A stretch of 64,000 nt of DNA from contig NZ_JAOEBG010000017.1 in NCBI RefSeq assembly GCF_029836165.1, positions 59,116-123,115 of the forward strand, in the 5' to 3' direction. The notes below the pieces were generated by a model. The model made no database searches. It saw only the letters and a list, made by a program, of their open reading frames with translations, and was not told the origin of the DNA. Shown one piece after another: positions 25,702-34,587 of the stretch. The position numbers and the translations under genes were made by a program. Source of the DNA: Pseudomonas sp. GD04091. Lineage in GTDB: Bacteria; Pseudomonadota; Gammaproteobacteria; Pseudomonadales; Pseudomonadaceae. Numbering within the stretch: the first letter of the stretch is position 1; each line of letters opens with the position of its first letter.

Positions 25702-27311
25702 AGCTGCTCGCCGTCCGCCGTCTGTTGCGCATCCAGCGCGTCGTGATCCGCTATCGCCTCGACGACCTGCTCTTCGATCAACCCCTGCTGCCCTGGTGGC
25801 TGGCCAGCCTGCGCCTGCTGATGCCCTGGCGCTGGCTGCCGCGCAAGCCCTCGCAGCTGAGCCGTGGCGCGCGCCTGCGCCTGGCGTTGCAGGACCTGGG
25901 GCCGATCTTCATCAAGTTCGGCCAATTGCTGTCCACCCGCCGCGACCTGTTGCCTACCGACATCGCCGACGAGCTGATGCTGCTGCAGGACCGCGTGCCG
26001 CCGTTCGACCCGCAGAAGGCCGTGGCGCTGATCGAGGAACAGCTTGGCGCCAAGGTCGGCGAGGTGTTCAGCCGCTTCGACGTCGAGCCGCTGGCGTCGG
26101 CCTCCGTGGCCCAGGTCCACGCCGCACGCCTCAAGAGCGGCGAGGAAGTGGTGGTCAAGGTGGTGCGTCCGGGCCTCAAGCCGGTAATCGCCCAGGATCT
26201 GGCCTGGCTGTTCCTGATCGCCAAGGCCGCCGAGCGCGCCTCCGCCGATGCCCGCCGCCTGCACCCGGTGGAAATCGTCGGCGACTACGAGAAGACCATC
26301 TACGACGAGCTCGACCTGCTGCGCGAGGCGGCCAACGCCAGCCAGCTGCGGCGCAACTTCGAAGGCTCGGAGCTGATGTACGTGCCGCAGGTGTACTGGG
26401 ACTTGTGCCGACCCAAGGTGCTGGTGATGGAGCGCATCTACGGCGTGCCGGTCACCGACATGGCCACCCTGGCCGACCAGCGCACCGACATGAAGCTGCT
26501 GGCCGAGCGCGGCGTCGAAGTGTTCTTCACCCAGGTATTCCGTGACAGCTTCTTCCACGCCGACATGCACCCAGGCAACATCTTCGTCAGCACGGTCAAG
26601 CCGTGGAGCCCGCAGTACATCGCCATCGACTGCGGCATCGTCGGCAGCCTCACGTCCGAGGACCAGGACTACCTGGCGCGCAACCTGATCGCCTTCTTCA
26701 AGCGCGACTACCGCCGCGTGGCCCAGTTGCACATCGATTCGGGCTGGGTGCCGGCCCAGACCAAGGTCAACGAGTTCGAAGCGGCGATCCGCACCGTGTG
26801 CGAACCGATCTTCGAGAAACCACTCAAGGACATCTCCTTCGGCCAGGTGCTGATGCGCCTGTTCCAGACTGCCCGGCGCTTCAACATGGAGGTCCAGCCG
26901 CAGCTGGTGCTGCTGCAGAAGACCCTGCTCAACATCGAAGGCCTGGGCCGCCAGCTCTACCCCGACCTGGACCTGTGGAGCACCGCCAAGCCGTTTCTCG
27001 AGCGCTGGATGCGCGAACGCATGAGCCCGAAGGCGGTGATCGGCAACCTGTACAGCCAGGCCGAGCAGTTGCCACACCTGGCCGACATGACCCGCGACCT
27101 GCTCGAGCGCCTGTCGCAACCGCACCTGCATGACCCGCAATTGCCCGAACGGCGCCGTGCCGGCGACAACTGGGCGCTGCGCCTGCTCGGCGCCGGCCTG
27201 TTCGGCGGCGGCGCCACCCTGGCGGCCGGCGCCGTCAGCCTCAGCGCCCCGGCCGCCTGGCCGGCCTGGCTGATGCTTGCCGCCGGCCTGTACCTGATCG
27301 TGCGCCGATAG
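25698..27311 (+). CDS. ubiB: ABC1/ADCK-type atypical kinase UbiB
   Basis: A 537-residue member of the UbiB family needed for aerobic ubiquinone synthesis. The family motif KxGQ is in FIKFGQLLSTRRDLLPTDIA, and kinase-like elements are seen in EEVVVKVVRPGLKP and FFHADMHPGNIFVS. Two C-terminal hydrophobic segments (after residue ~490) anchor it to the inner membrane. The start overlaps the ubiJ stop by four bases. UbiB probably uses ATP to help present hydrophobic precursors to the Ubi complex. Confidence 0.96.
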   Translation: MKLLAVRRLLRIQRVVIRYRLDDLLFDQPLLPWWLASLRLLMPWRWLPRKPSQLSRGARLRLALQDLGPIFIKFGQLLSTRRDLLPTDIADELMLLQDRVPPFDPQKAVALIEEQLGAKVGEVFSRFDVEPLASASVAQVHAARLKSGEEVVVKVVRPGLKPVIAQDLAWLFLIAKAAERASADARRLHPVEIVGDYEKTIYDELDLLREAANASQLRRNFEGSELMYVPQVYWDLCRPKVLVMERIYGVPVTDMATLADQRTDMKLLAERGVEVFFTQVFRDSFFHADMHPGNIFVSTVKPWSPQYIAIDCGIVGSLTSEDQDYLARNLIAFFKRDYRRVAQLHIDSGWVPAQTKVNEFEAAIRTVCEPIFEKPLKDISFGQVLMRLFQTARRFNMEVQPQLVLLQKTLLNIEGLGRQLYPDLDLWSTAKPFLERWMRERMSPKAVIGNLYSQAEQLPHLADMTRDLLERLSQPHLHDPQLPERRRAGDNWALRLLGAGLFGGGATLAAGAVSLSAPAAWPAWLMLAAGLYLIVRR

Positions 27312-27384
27312 CCAGCCGCGCTGCCGGCTGGCACACTAGCGCACAGGGGCCCGGTACAGGAGCGGGCCCGGTTTGGAGTCGACG

Positions 27385-27777
27385 ATGAAAGACTGGCTGG
27401 ACGAGATCAAGTGGAACAGCGATGGCCTGGTACCGGCCATCGCCCAGGACCACAAGACCGGGCGCGTGCTGATGATGGCCTGGATGAACCGTGAATCCCT
27501 CGCCCTGACCGCCGCCGAGCATCGCGCCATCTACTGGTCGCGCTCGCGGGGCAAGCTGTGGCGCAAGGGCGAAGAGTCGGGCCATGTGCAGAAACTGCAT
27601 GAAATGCGCCTGGACTGCGACGCCGACGTGATCATCCTCATGGTCGAGCAGCTGGGCCATATCGCCTGCCATACCGGCCGCGAAAGCTGCTTCTATCGCG
27701 TCTTCGAAGACGGCCAATGGAAAATCGTCGACCCGGTCCTCAAGGATCCGGACGCCATCTACAGCGCGGGACACTGA
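27385..27777 (+). CDS. hisI: Phosphoribosyl-AMP cyclohydrolase
   Basis: A 130-residue zinc enzyme that opens the adenine ring of PR-AMP, the third step of histidine synthesis. The family blocks GRVLMMAWMNRESL, AIYWSRSRGKLWRKGEESGH and the metal-binding LDCDAD and GHIACHTGRESCFYR are complete. The E. coli enzyme is fused to HisE; here the two are separate, adjacent genes one base apart. Start at 27385 rather than 27373 by alignment to the family. Confidence 0.96.
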   Translation: MKDWLDEIKWNSDGLVPAIAQDHKTGRVLMMAWMNRESLALTAAEHRAIYWSRSRGKLWRKGEESGHVQKLHEMRLDCDADVIILMVEQLGHIACHTGRESCFYRVFEDGQWKIVDPVLKDPDAIYSAGH

Positions 27778-27778
27778 C

Positions 27779-28114
27779 ATGAGCGACACCCTGAACCGCC
27801 TCGCCGAGGTGCTGGAAGAGCGCAAGCACGCGGCGCCGGACAGCAGCTACGTGGCCAGCCTGTATCACAAGGGCCTGAACAAGATCCTCGAGAAGCTCGG
27901 CGAAGAGTCCATCGAGACCATCATCGCCGCCAAGGATGCCGCCGCCAGCAAGGATTACAGCGATGTCATCTATGAGACCGCGGACCTGTGGTTTCATAGC
28001 CTGGTCATGCTCAGCGCGCTGGGCCAGCATCCACAGGCGGTGCTCGACGAGCTGGAGCGTCGGTTCGGGCTTTCCGGGCATGACGAGAAGGCTGCGCGCC
28101 AGCCTTCTGCCTGA
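27779..28114 (+). CDS. hisE: Phosphoribosyl-ATP pyrophosphatase
   Basis: A 111-residue MazG-fold hydrolase that converts PR-ATP to PR-AMP, the second step of histidine synthesis. The motif KILEKLGEESIETIIAAKD and the downstream YETADLWFHSLVML carry the acidic metal ligands. It starts one base after the hisI stop. The remaining his genes are not in this window. The tat operon follows, after a REP-containing gap. Confidence 0.96.
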   Translation: MSDTLNRLAEVLEERKHAAPDSSYVASLYHKGLNKILEKLGEESIETIIAAKDAAASKDYSDVIYETADLWFHSLVMLSALGQHPQAVLDELERRFGLSGHDEKAARQPSA

Positions 28115-28117
28115 AGA

Positions 28118-28233
28118 TTGCCGGGGGCGCGTTGCGCCCCTTTCGCGACGCAAGGCCGCTCCTACAGGCGCCCGCATCGCCTGACAGATTCGCGATACCC
28201 TGTGGCGAAAAGGCTGCGCAGCAGCCCCAGGGC
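28118..28233. repeat. REP pair, long family, one arm degenerate
   Basis: The left arm is a full long-family REP (CCCCTTTCGCGACGCAAGGC then CGCTCCTACAGG). The right arm keeps only TGTGGCGAAAAGGCTGCGCA and has lost the GGAGCGGCC core. It separates hisE from tatA. Confidence 0.75.
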
Positions 28234-28268
28234 CCGATAGACCGACACACATTTTTCAGGAGTACGAA

Positions 28269-28541
28269 ATGGGCATTTTTGACTGGAAACACTGGATCGT
28301 CCTGCTGGTCGTCGTGGTGCTGGTGTTCGGCACCAAGAAGCTGAAGAACTTCGGCAGCGACCTGGGCGAATCGATCAAGGGCTTCCGCAAGGCGATGAAC
28401 GAGGAAGAATCCAAGCCGGCCGAGCAGACCCCTCCGCCCGCCCAGCCCGTGCCGCCGGTACAGAACACCGCACAGCCGAACCAGGGCCACACCATCGAGG
28501 GCCAGGCCCAGCCGGTCCAAGAGCCGCAGCGGAAAGACTGA
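28269..28541 (+). CDS. tatA: Sec-independent translocase subunit TatA
   Basis: A 90-residue single-pass protein. The N-terminal membrane helix is GIFDWKHWIVLLVVVVLVF, followed by the FGTKKLKNFGSDLGESIKGF hinge and amphipathic helix, and an acidic, Pro-rich tail. TatA forms the variable-sized pore for folded proteins with twin-arginine signals. TTCAGGAG precedes the ATG. First gene of tatABC, with tatB three bases downstream. Confidence 0.96.
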   Translation: MGIFDWKHWIVLLVVVVLVFGTKKLKNFGSDLGESIKGFRKAMNEEESKPAEQTPPPAQPVPPVQNTAQPNQGHTIEGQAQPVQEPQRKD

Positions 28542-28544
28542 CCC

Positions 28545-28913
28545 ATGTTCGGCATCAGTTTCAGCGAGCTGCTGCTCGTCGGCCTGGTCGCCCTGCTGGT
28601 GCTCGGCCCCGAGCGCCTGCCGGGGGCCGCTCGTACCGCGGGCCTGTGGATCGGCCGCCTCAAGCGCAGCTTCAATGCGATCAAGATGGAGGTCGAGCGC
28701 GAGATCGGCGCCGACGACATCCGTCGCCAGTTGCACAACGAGCACATCCTGCGCATGGAAGAGGAAGCCAAGCGCATCCTCAACCCGCTGACGCCACCCG
28801 CGCAGCCGCCGACCAGCGCTGAAACACCCGCCACACCCGCCGCCGAGACCGCCCCCGCGCAGCCGGCCGCGACGCCACCCTCCGAGCCGCCACCACCGCC
28901 ACGAGCCCCATGA
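28545..28913 (+). CDS. tatB: Twin-arginine translocase subunit TatB
   Basis: A 122-residue protein starting MFGISFSELLLVGLVALLVL, with the family Glu in the membrane helix (FSELL) and the Gly-Pro hinge (GPERLPGAARTAG). The amphipathic helix is followed by a disordered tail rich in Pro and Thr. TatB and TatC form the receptor for twin-arginine signal peptides. The stop overlaps the tatC start in an ATGA junction. Confidence 0.95.
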   Translation: MFGISFSELLLVGLVALLVLGPERLPGAARTAGLWIGRLKRSFNAIKMEVEREIGADDIRRQLHNEHILRMEEEAKRILNPLTPPAQPPTSAETPATPAAETAPAQPAATPPSEPPPPPRAP

Positions 28914-29701
28914 GCGAGAATCCGGAACATGACCAGCCAATGCCGCTGGTCTCGCACCTGACCGAGCTGCGCACCCGCCTGCTGCGCTGCGTTGCCGCCA
29001 TCTTCCTGATCTTCGCCGGGCTGTTCTCCTTCGCCCAGCAGATCTACACCCTGGTCTCGGCGCCGCTGCGCGCGCACTTGCCGGCCAACGCGACGATGAT
29101 CGCCACTGACGTGGCCTCACCGTTCCTCACGCCGTTCAAGCTGACCATGATCGTCTCGCTGTTCCTGGCGATCCCGTTCATCCTGCAGCAGATCTGGGGC
29201 TTCATCGCCCCCGGCCTGTACCGCCACGAAAAGCGCATCGCCATTCCGCTGCTGGTGTCGAGCATCTTCCTGTTCTACGCCGGCATGGCCTTCGCCTACT
29301 TCCTGGTGTTCCCGCTGATCTTCGGCTTCTTCGCCAGCGCCACGCCCGAAGGCGTGTCGATGATGACCGACATTTCCAGCTACCTCGACTTCGTCATGAC
29401 CCTGTTCTTCGCCTTCGGCGTGGCGTTCGAGATCCCGGTGGCCGTGGTGCTACTGGTGTGGATCGGCGTGGTCGACGTGCAGTACCTGAAGAAGATCCGC
29501 CCCTACGTGATCATTGGCTGCTTCGTGGTCGGCATGATCCTCACGCCGCCTGACATCTTCTCCCAGACCCTGCTGGCGGTGCCGATGTGGATGCTGTTCG
29601 AAGTCGGCGTGCTGTGCGGCAGCCTGATCCGCAAGCGCAGTCGCGAACCGGACGAAACCACCGACGACCCCAACGACCAACCGCCTGCGACCCAACCGTG
29701 A
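28910..29701 (+). CDS. tatC: Twin-arginine translocase subunit TatC
   Basis: A 263-residue polytopic protein with six predicted membrane helices. Family signatures are PLVSHLTELRTRLL at the N-terminus, the loop ATDVASPFLTPFKLTM and FIAPGLYRHEKR in the cytoplasmic loop. TatC binds twin-arginine signals. The stop overlaps the rsmE GTG start by four bases, so the tat and rsmE genes form one operon. Confidence 0.96.
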   Translation: MSENPEHDQPMPLVSHLTELRTRLLRCVAAIFLIFAGLFSFAQQIYTLVSAPLRAHLPANATMIATDVASPFLTPFKLTMIVSLFLAIPFILQQIWGFIAPGLYRHEKRIAIPLLVSSIFLFYAGMAFAYFLVFPLIFGFFASATPEGVSMMTDISSYLDFVMTLFFAFGVAFEIPVAVVLLVWIGVVDVQYLKKIRPYVIIGCFVVGMILTPPDIFSQTLLAVPMWMLFEVGVLCGSLIRKRSREPDETTDDPNDQPPATQP

Positions 29702-30405
29702 ACCTGTTGCTGCTTGAAGAGGCCGACTTCGTGTCGGCCGACCGTGTCGTCCTGGCCGATCGCCGCTTCACCCACATGCAGGAGATCCACCGCGTGGCGG
29801 TGGGTGACAGCCTGCGCGTGGGGCGTATCAATGGCTTGATGGGCAAGGCCGAGGTCATTCGCCTCGAAGGCCATGAAGCCGAGCTGCAGGTGGCTTTCGA
29901 TCAGCCGCCACCGACCAAGCTGCCGCTGACCCTGGTGCTGGCCGTGCCCCGGCCGAAGATGCTGCGCCGGCTGTTCCAGACAGTCGCCACGCTGGGCGTG
30001 CCACGGCTGATCCTGGTCAACAGCTACAAGGTCGAGAAGAGCTTCTGGCAGACGCCCTTCCTCAACCCCGACAACATCCGCGAGAACCTGATCCTCGGCC
30101 TGGAACAGGCTCGCGACACGGTGCTGCCCGAAGTGATCATCGAGAAGCGCTTCAAACCGTTCGTCGAAGACCGCCTGCCCGCCATCGCCGCCGGCACCCT
30201 CGGCCTGGTCGGCCACCCCGGTCCCTACCCTGCCTGTCCGCGGGCCGTGGAAGGCCCGGTTACCCTGGCGATCGGCCCGGAAGGCGGCTGGATCCCCTAT
30301 GAAGTCGACCTGCTCGGCAAGGCCGGGCTGGCTCCGGTGCAACTGGGTGATCGTATCCTGCGCGTGGAGACAGCGGTCACGGCCCTGCTTTCGCGAATTT
30401 TCTGA
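29698..30405 (+). CDS. rsmE: 16S rRNA m3U1498 methyltransferase RsmE
   Basis: A 235-residue SPOUT-fold methyltransferase that modifies U1498 of 16S rRNA. It begins (GTG) MNLLLLEEADFVSADRVVLA. The knotted SAM-binding C-terminus is seen in LAIGPEGGW and LGDRILRVETAVTALLSRIF. The GTG at 29698 forms a GTGA overlap with tatC; a longer open frame upstream is out of register with family sequence. Confidence 0.95.
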   Translation: MNLLLLEEADFVSADRVVLADRRFTHMQEIHRVAVGDSLRVGRINGLMGKAEVIRLEGHEAELQVAFDQPPPTKLPLTLVLAVPRPKMLRRLFQTVATLGVPRLILVNSYKVEKSFWQTPFLNPDNIRENLILGLEQARDTVLPEVIIEKRFKPFVEDRLPAIAAGTLGLVGHPGPYPACPRAVEGPVTLAIGPEGGWIPYEVDLLGKAGLAPVQLGDRILRVETAVTALLSRIF

Positions 30406-30504
30406 CAGCCGGGTCAGATTTTCCCCATCAAGTTTCCCCGCCCCACGCCGATGGCCTGTGCAACAGAACAATAATCCGCACTGCCGCACGCCGGGGAGTC
30501 GTCT

Positions 30505-32421
30505 ATGTACCGTTGGTTCGCCCAGACACTGGGAAATGTAAGCGTCAATCGCAAGTTGGGGGTCGGCTTCGGCCTGGTGCTGCTGCTCACCCTCGGCATC
30601 ACCTTCACCGGCTGGCTGGGTATCGACAGTGTCACCAGCCGTGGTGACAAGCTCGGCAACATCTCGGTGATCCACCAGTACACCCAGGACCTGCGCATCG
30701 CCCGCCAGCACTACGAGCGCAGCCGTGACGACGCGTCCGTTGCCGAGTTGGAAAAGGCCCTGGCCAACCTCGAGCGCCAGGTGCAGTTCATGCTCGGCCA
30801 GATCGAGCTGCCCGCCGATCGCCAGCGCCTGGACCAGCAACAGGACGCCGTGCGCCAGTACCAGCAGGCCTTCGCCGAGCTCAGGCAGGCCGGCCAGCGC
30901 CGCGAGGCCAGCCGCGGCGTGCTGGGCGACAGCGCCGACAAGGCCGCCGACCTGATCGGCAAGGTCCAGCAGCGCCTGTTGCAGGGTGGCGATATCCAGC
31001 AGTACCAGGAAGCCGTGCAGGTCGCCGCCCTGCTGCAGCAGGCGCGCTTCCAGGTGCGCGGCTATACCTACAGCGGCAAGGCCGAGTTCCAGCAGACCGC
31101 GCTCACCGCCATCGACCAGGCCATGACCGTGCTCAAGGCCCTGCCGGCCAGGCTCCCGGCCGAGTTCGCCGCCAGCCTTGACGACGCCGCCATAGCGCTT
31201 GCCGCCTACCGTGATGCGGTGAACCAGTTCGGCAGCACCCAGTCCGCCAGCGAGCAGGCCTTGGGCCGCATGGCCGCACAAGGCCAGATTCTGCTCGGCA
31301 CCAGCCAGGAGATGACCGTTTCGCAGACCGAGGTCCGCGACCAGGGCACCCAGCAGGCCAAGACCCTGCTCGCCGGCGTCACCGGCCTGGCCCTGCTGCT
31401 GGGCGTGCTGGCCGCCTTCGCCATCACCCGGCAGATCATCGTTCCCCTGCGCCAGACCCTCGCCGCCGCCGAACGCGTGGCCGGTGGCGACCTGCGCCAG
31501 GACCTCAAGGTCGAGCGCCGCGACGAGCTGGGCCAACTGCAGGCCAGCATGCAGCGCATGACCCAGGGCCTGCGCGATCTGATCGGCGGCATCGGCGACG
31601 GCGTGACGCAGATCGCCAGTGCCGCCGAGGAGCTGTCGGCGGTGACCGAGCAGACCAGCGCCGGGGTCAACAACCAGAAGGTCGAGACCGACCAGGTGGC
31701 CACCGCCATGAACGAGATGGCCGCCACCGTGCAGGAAGTGGCACGCAATGCCGAACAGGCCTCGGAAGCGGCGCTGATGGCCGACCAGCAGGCCCGCGAA
31801 GGTGACAAGGTGGTCGGCGAGGCCATTGCCCAGATCGAGCGCCTGGCGGGCGAGGTGGAGAACTCCAGCGAGGCGATGAACCAGCTCAAGGCCGAAAGCG
31901 ACAAGATCGGCAGCGTGCTCGACGTGATCAAGTCGGTGGCCCAGCAGACCAACCTGCTGGCGCTCAACGCCGCCATCGAGGCAGCCCGCGCTGGCGAAGC
32001 CGGACGTGGCTTCGCCGTGGTCGCCGACGAGGTGCGCAGCCTGGCCCAGCGCACCCAGCAGTCCACCGAGGAAATCGAAACGTTGATCGCCGGCCTGCAG
32101 AACGGCACCGAGCGCGTGGCCAGCGTCATGGACAGCAGCCGCGCGTTGACCGACAGCAGTGTCGAACTCACCCGCCGTGCCGGTGGCTCGCTGGAAACCA
32201 TCACCCGCACCGTGTCGTCGATCCAGGCGATGAACCAGCAGATCGCCACCGCCGCCGAGCAGCAGAGCGCCGTGGCCGAAGAGATCAACCGCAGCGTGAT
32301 GAACGTGCGCGACATCTCCGACCAGACCTCGGCAGCCAGCGAAGAGACGGCCAGTTCCAGTGTCGAACTGGCGCGCCTGGGCACTCACCTGCAGGGGCTG
32401 GTGGGTCGTTTCAGGCTCTGA
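30505..32421 (+). CDS. mcpQ: Methyl-accepting chemotaxis protein, McpQ-like (HBM sensor)
   Basis: A 638-residue chemoreceptor. Membrane helix 1 is at about residues 20-42 (VGFGLVLLLTLGITFTGW) and helix 2 at about 287-312 (GLALLLGVLAAFAITR). Between them lie about 245 all-helical residues, the size and character of a helical bimodular (HBM) sensor as in McpS and McpQ of P. putida. A HAMP domain follows, and the signalling tip reads QTNLLALNAAIEAARAGEAG. In P. putida KT2440 the receptor directly after rsmE is the citrate sensor McpQ, so the symbol rests on position and architecture. Ligand is inferred, not shown. Confidence 0.85.
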   Translation: MYRWFAQTLGNVSVNRKLGVGFGLVLLLTLGITFTGWLGIDSVTSRGDKLGNISVIHQYTQDLRIARQHYERSRDDASVAELEKALANLERQVQFMLGQIELPADRQRLDQQQDAVRQYQQAFAELRQAGQRREASRGVLGDSADKAADLIGKVQQRLLQGGDIQQYQEAVQVAALLQQARFQVRGYTYSGKAEFQQTALTAIDQAMTVLKALPARLPAEFAASLDDAAIALAAYRDAVNQFGSTQSASEQALGRMAAQGQILLGTSQEMTVSQTEVRDQGTQQAKTLLAGVTGLALLLGVLAAFAITRQIIVPLRQTLAAAERVAGGDLRQDLKVERRDELGQLQASMQRMTQGLRDLIGGIGDGVTQIASAAEELSAVTEQTSAGVNNQKVETDQVATAMNEMAATVQEVARNAEQASEAALMADQQAREGDKVVGEAIAQIERLAGEVENSSEAMNQLKAESDKIGSVLDVIKSVAQQTNLLALNAAIEAARAGEAGRGFAVVADEVRSLAQRTQQSTEEIETLIAGLQNGTERVASVMDSSRALTDSSVELTRRAGGSLETITRTVSSIQAMNQQIATAAEQQSAVAEEINRSVMNVRDISDQTSAASEETASSSVELARLGTHLQGLVGRFRL

Positions 32422-32501
32422 CCTCAGGCTAGATCCTTCGGCTCGGCGAGACTTTTCCTACCTGGTTTGCAGGTCCAGTCCCACGCCCTCTCTGCCGATG
32501 A

Positions 32502-32541
32502 GAAAAGACCATGGCGGCATTTTGCCGGCATGGTCTTTTTT
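32502..32541 (+). terminator. Rho-independent terminator after the first chemoreceptor gene
   Basis: AGACCATGGCGGCA pairs with TGCCGGCATGGTCT (one mismatch) around a TTT-containing loop, followed by a run of T. Flanking A-run and T-run extend the stem. It separates the two chemoreceptor genes. Confidence 0.85.
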
Positions 32542-32561
32542 CAATTGGACGGAGACCTGCC

Positions 32562-34502
32562 ATGTTCGCTTACCTCGACCGCAAACTCGGCAACTTGAGC
32601 GTCGGGCTGAAACTCGCCCTGGGCTTCGCCGTGGTACTGCTGCTCACCCTGGCCACCACCCTCAGCGGCTGGCGAGCCCTGGATGGCGCCATCAACCGCT
32701 CGGAACAGCTCAGCGACATCAGCGAGCTCAACGACCTGACCCGCGACCTGCGCGCCGAACGCATCACCTACCGGGTGCTTGCTGACGACACCAGCAAGGC
32801 GCGGATCACCCGGATCCTCGAGCAGCTGCACAGCCGCCTGACCCTGCTGCAACAACGCAGCCAGGTCGATCAGTCACGGCAGATGCTGACCCAGAAACTG
32901 CAGCTGCTGGAGCGTCTGCAACAGGACTTCGCCACACTGCAGCGCACGGTCGACAGCCGCCAGGTCCTGCAAGCGAGCATGCGACAGCAGGCCATGACCC
33001 TGGAGAAGGTGATCGACGAGCTGCAGACCCAGGTGCTGTTGAAAATGGCCGACGGCCAACAGGGCAATGTCATCGGTCTGCTGGACACCCTGGGCCGCCA
33101 TGTCGACAGCGCCAGCCAGCAAAGCCAGGTGCCGGCCTACGCTTTCTCTCCCCGCGACGCCTTCGCCAGGATGGGCGATGCCGCCCTCGATGCCGCGGAC
33201 AACAGCCTCGCGCAATTGCTGCGGGGTATTGCGCCACTCGACCTGCCGCAAGCGCTGACCCAGCGCCCCAGAGCTGAGCTCGATCGCTACCGCGCCGCCC
33301 TGCGGCAATACCGCAGCGCAGCGCTGGAAGTCGAACAGTTGCAGGACAACATGGAGAAACTGGGCGAGGAACTGCAGACCGTGAGTATCGCGCTGGGTGA
33401 GCGCAAGGTCGCACAACGCGACAGCGAGGCCCTCGCCGCCCGCTCGCTGCTGACCAGCGTAGCGATCCTGGCCCTGCTGGTCGGCGTGCTCGCAGGCTGG
33501 CTGATCACCCGGCAGATCACCCACCCGTTGCGTCAGGTACTGGAGCAGGCATCGCGTATCGCCGGCGGCGACCTCGGCAGGCTGGACACGGTGCAACGTC
33601 GCGACGAGATGGGGCAGCTGCAGGCGCGTATGTGCGAGATGACGCTGAGCCTGCGCGAGCTGCTCGGCGGCATTGACGATGGCGTCGGGCACCTGTCGCG
33701 AGCGGCCTGCGAACTGGCCAGCTCCAGCGCGGACACCCGCGAACGCATCAGCCAGCAGCGCGAGGAGACCGACCAGGTCGCCACCGCCATGAACCAGATG
33801 AGCGCCACGGTGCAGGAAGTCGCGCAGAGCGCCGAGCAGGCGTCCGTGGCCGCCACCACGGCCGACAGCCAGGCTCGACTGGGCGATCAGGTGGTGGCCG
33901 AAGCCGTCGCCCGTATCGAGCAGCTGGCCGGGCAGATGGACCACTGCCTCAAGGCGATGGGGCATCTGGCCGGCGAGAGCCAGCGCATCGGTTCGATCCT
34001 CGATGTGATCAAGTCGGTGTCCGAGCAGACCAATCTGCTGGCCCTCAACGCGGCCATCGAAGCGGCACGGGCGGGCGAGGCCGGACGTGGCTTCGCCGTG
34101 GTGGCCGACGAAGTACGCGGCCTGGCCCAGCGCACCCAGCAGTCGACCGAGGAGATCGAGCAACTGATCGAGAGCCTGCATCGCGGCACCGACGAAGTCA
34201 CCGGCCTGCTCGACGACAGCAAGCGCCTCACCGAGCAGAGCGTCGAGCTCAGCCGCAAGGCCGGCAGTGCCCTGGGGCAGATCACCGAGACGGTGTCGGC
34301 CATCCAGGGCATGAACCAGCAGATCGCCACGGCCAGTGAAGAACAGAGCGTGGTTGCCGAGCAGATCAACCGCAGTGTGATGAATGTCAGGGATGTGTCG
34401 GACCGGACCAGCGTGGCCAGCGAACAGACGGCAGCGTCGAGCGGGGAGCTGGAGCAGTTGGGGCAACAGCTGCGGGGGATGGTGGGGCGCTTCAGCCTCT
34501 AG
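32562..34502 (+). CDS. Methyl-accepting chemotaxis protein, HBM-like, paralogue of the previous gene
   Basis: A 646-residue chemoreceptor with the same build as its neighbour: N-terminal helix (LALGFAVVLLLTLATTLSGW), an approximately 250-residue helical periplasmic domain, a second helix at about 296-320 (LLVGVLAGWLITRQITH), HAMP, and the tip QTNLLALNAAIEAARAGEAG. The cytoplasmic halves are close, whereas the sensor domains differ strongly, suggesting duplication followed by ligand change. GGACGGAG stands upstream of the ATG at 32562. Its own terminator-like REP lies just downstream. Ligand unknown. Confidence 0.9.
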   Translation: MFAYLDRKLGNLSVGLKLALGFAVVLLLTLATTLSGWRALDGAINRSEQLSDISELNDLTRDLRAERITYRVLADDTSKARITRILEQLHSRLTLLQQRSQVDQSRQMLTQKLQLLERLQQDFATLQRTVDSRQVLQASMRQQAMTLEKVIDELQTQVLLKMADGQQGNVIGLLDTLGRHVDSASQQSQVPAYAFSPRDAFARMGDAALDAADNSLAQLLRGIAPLDLPQALTQRPRAELDRYRAALRQYRSAALEVEQLQDNMEKLGEELQTVSIALGERKVAQRDSEALAARSLLTSVAILALLVGVLAGWLITRQITHPLRQVLEQASRIAGGDLGRLDTVQRRDEMGQLQARMCEMTLSLRELLGGIDDGVGHLSRAACELASSSADTRERISQQREETDQVATAMNQMSATVQEVAQSAEQASVAATTADSQARLGDQVVAEAVARIEQLAGQMDHCLKAMGHLAGESQRIGSILDVIKSVSEQTNLLALNAAIEAARAGEAGRGFAVVADEVRGLAQRTQQSTEEIEQLIESLHRGTDEVTGLLDDSKRLTEQSVELSRKAGSALGQITETVSAIQGMNQQIATASEEQSVVAEQINRSVMNVRDVSDRTSVASEQTAASSGELEQLGQQLRGMVGRFSL

Positions 34503-34513
34503 AAGTGCGTCGC

Positions 34514-34587
34514 TGGCTTCGCCGGCAAGCCCGCTCCCACAGAAGCCATGCCTTGCCTCCGTGGGAGCGGGCTTGCCCGCGAAGGGG
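34514..34587. repeat. REP palindrome, short family
   Basis: Inverted arms CTTCGCCGGCAAGCCCGCTC and GAGCGGGCTTGCCCGCGAAG in the convergent gap between the chemoreceptor and the ABC ATPase gene. Likely a bidirectional terminator. Confidence 0.88.

Noticed and set aside
29503..32388. A 961-codon open frame antisense to rsmE and the first chemoreceptor
   Set aside because: Composition is low-complexity His/Gly/Leu-rich as expected for the reverse complement of GC-rich coding DNA, and the sense genes are unambiguous.
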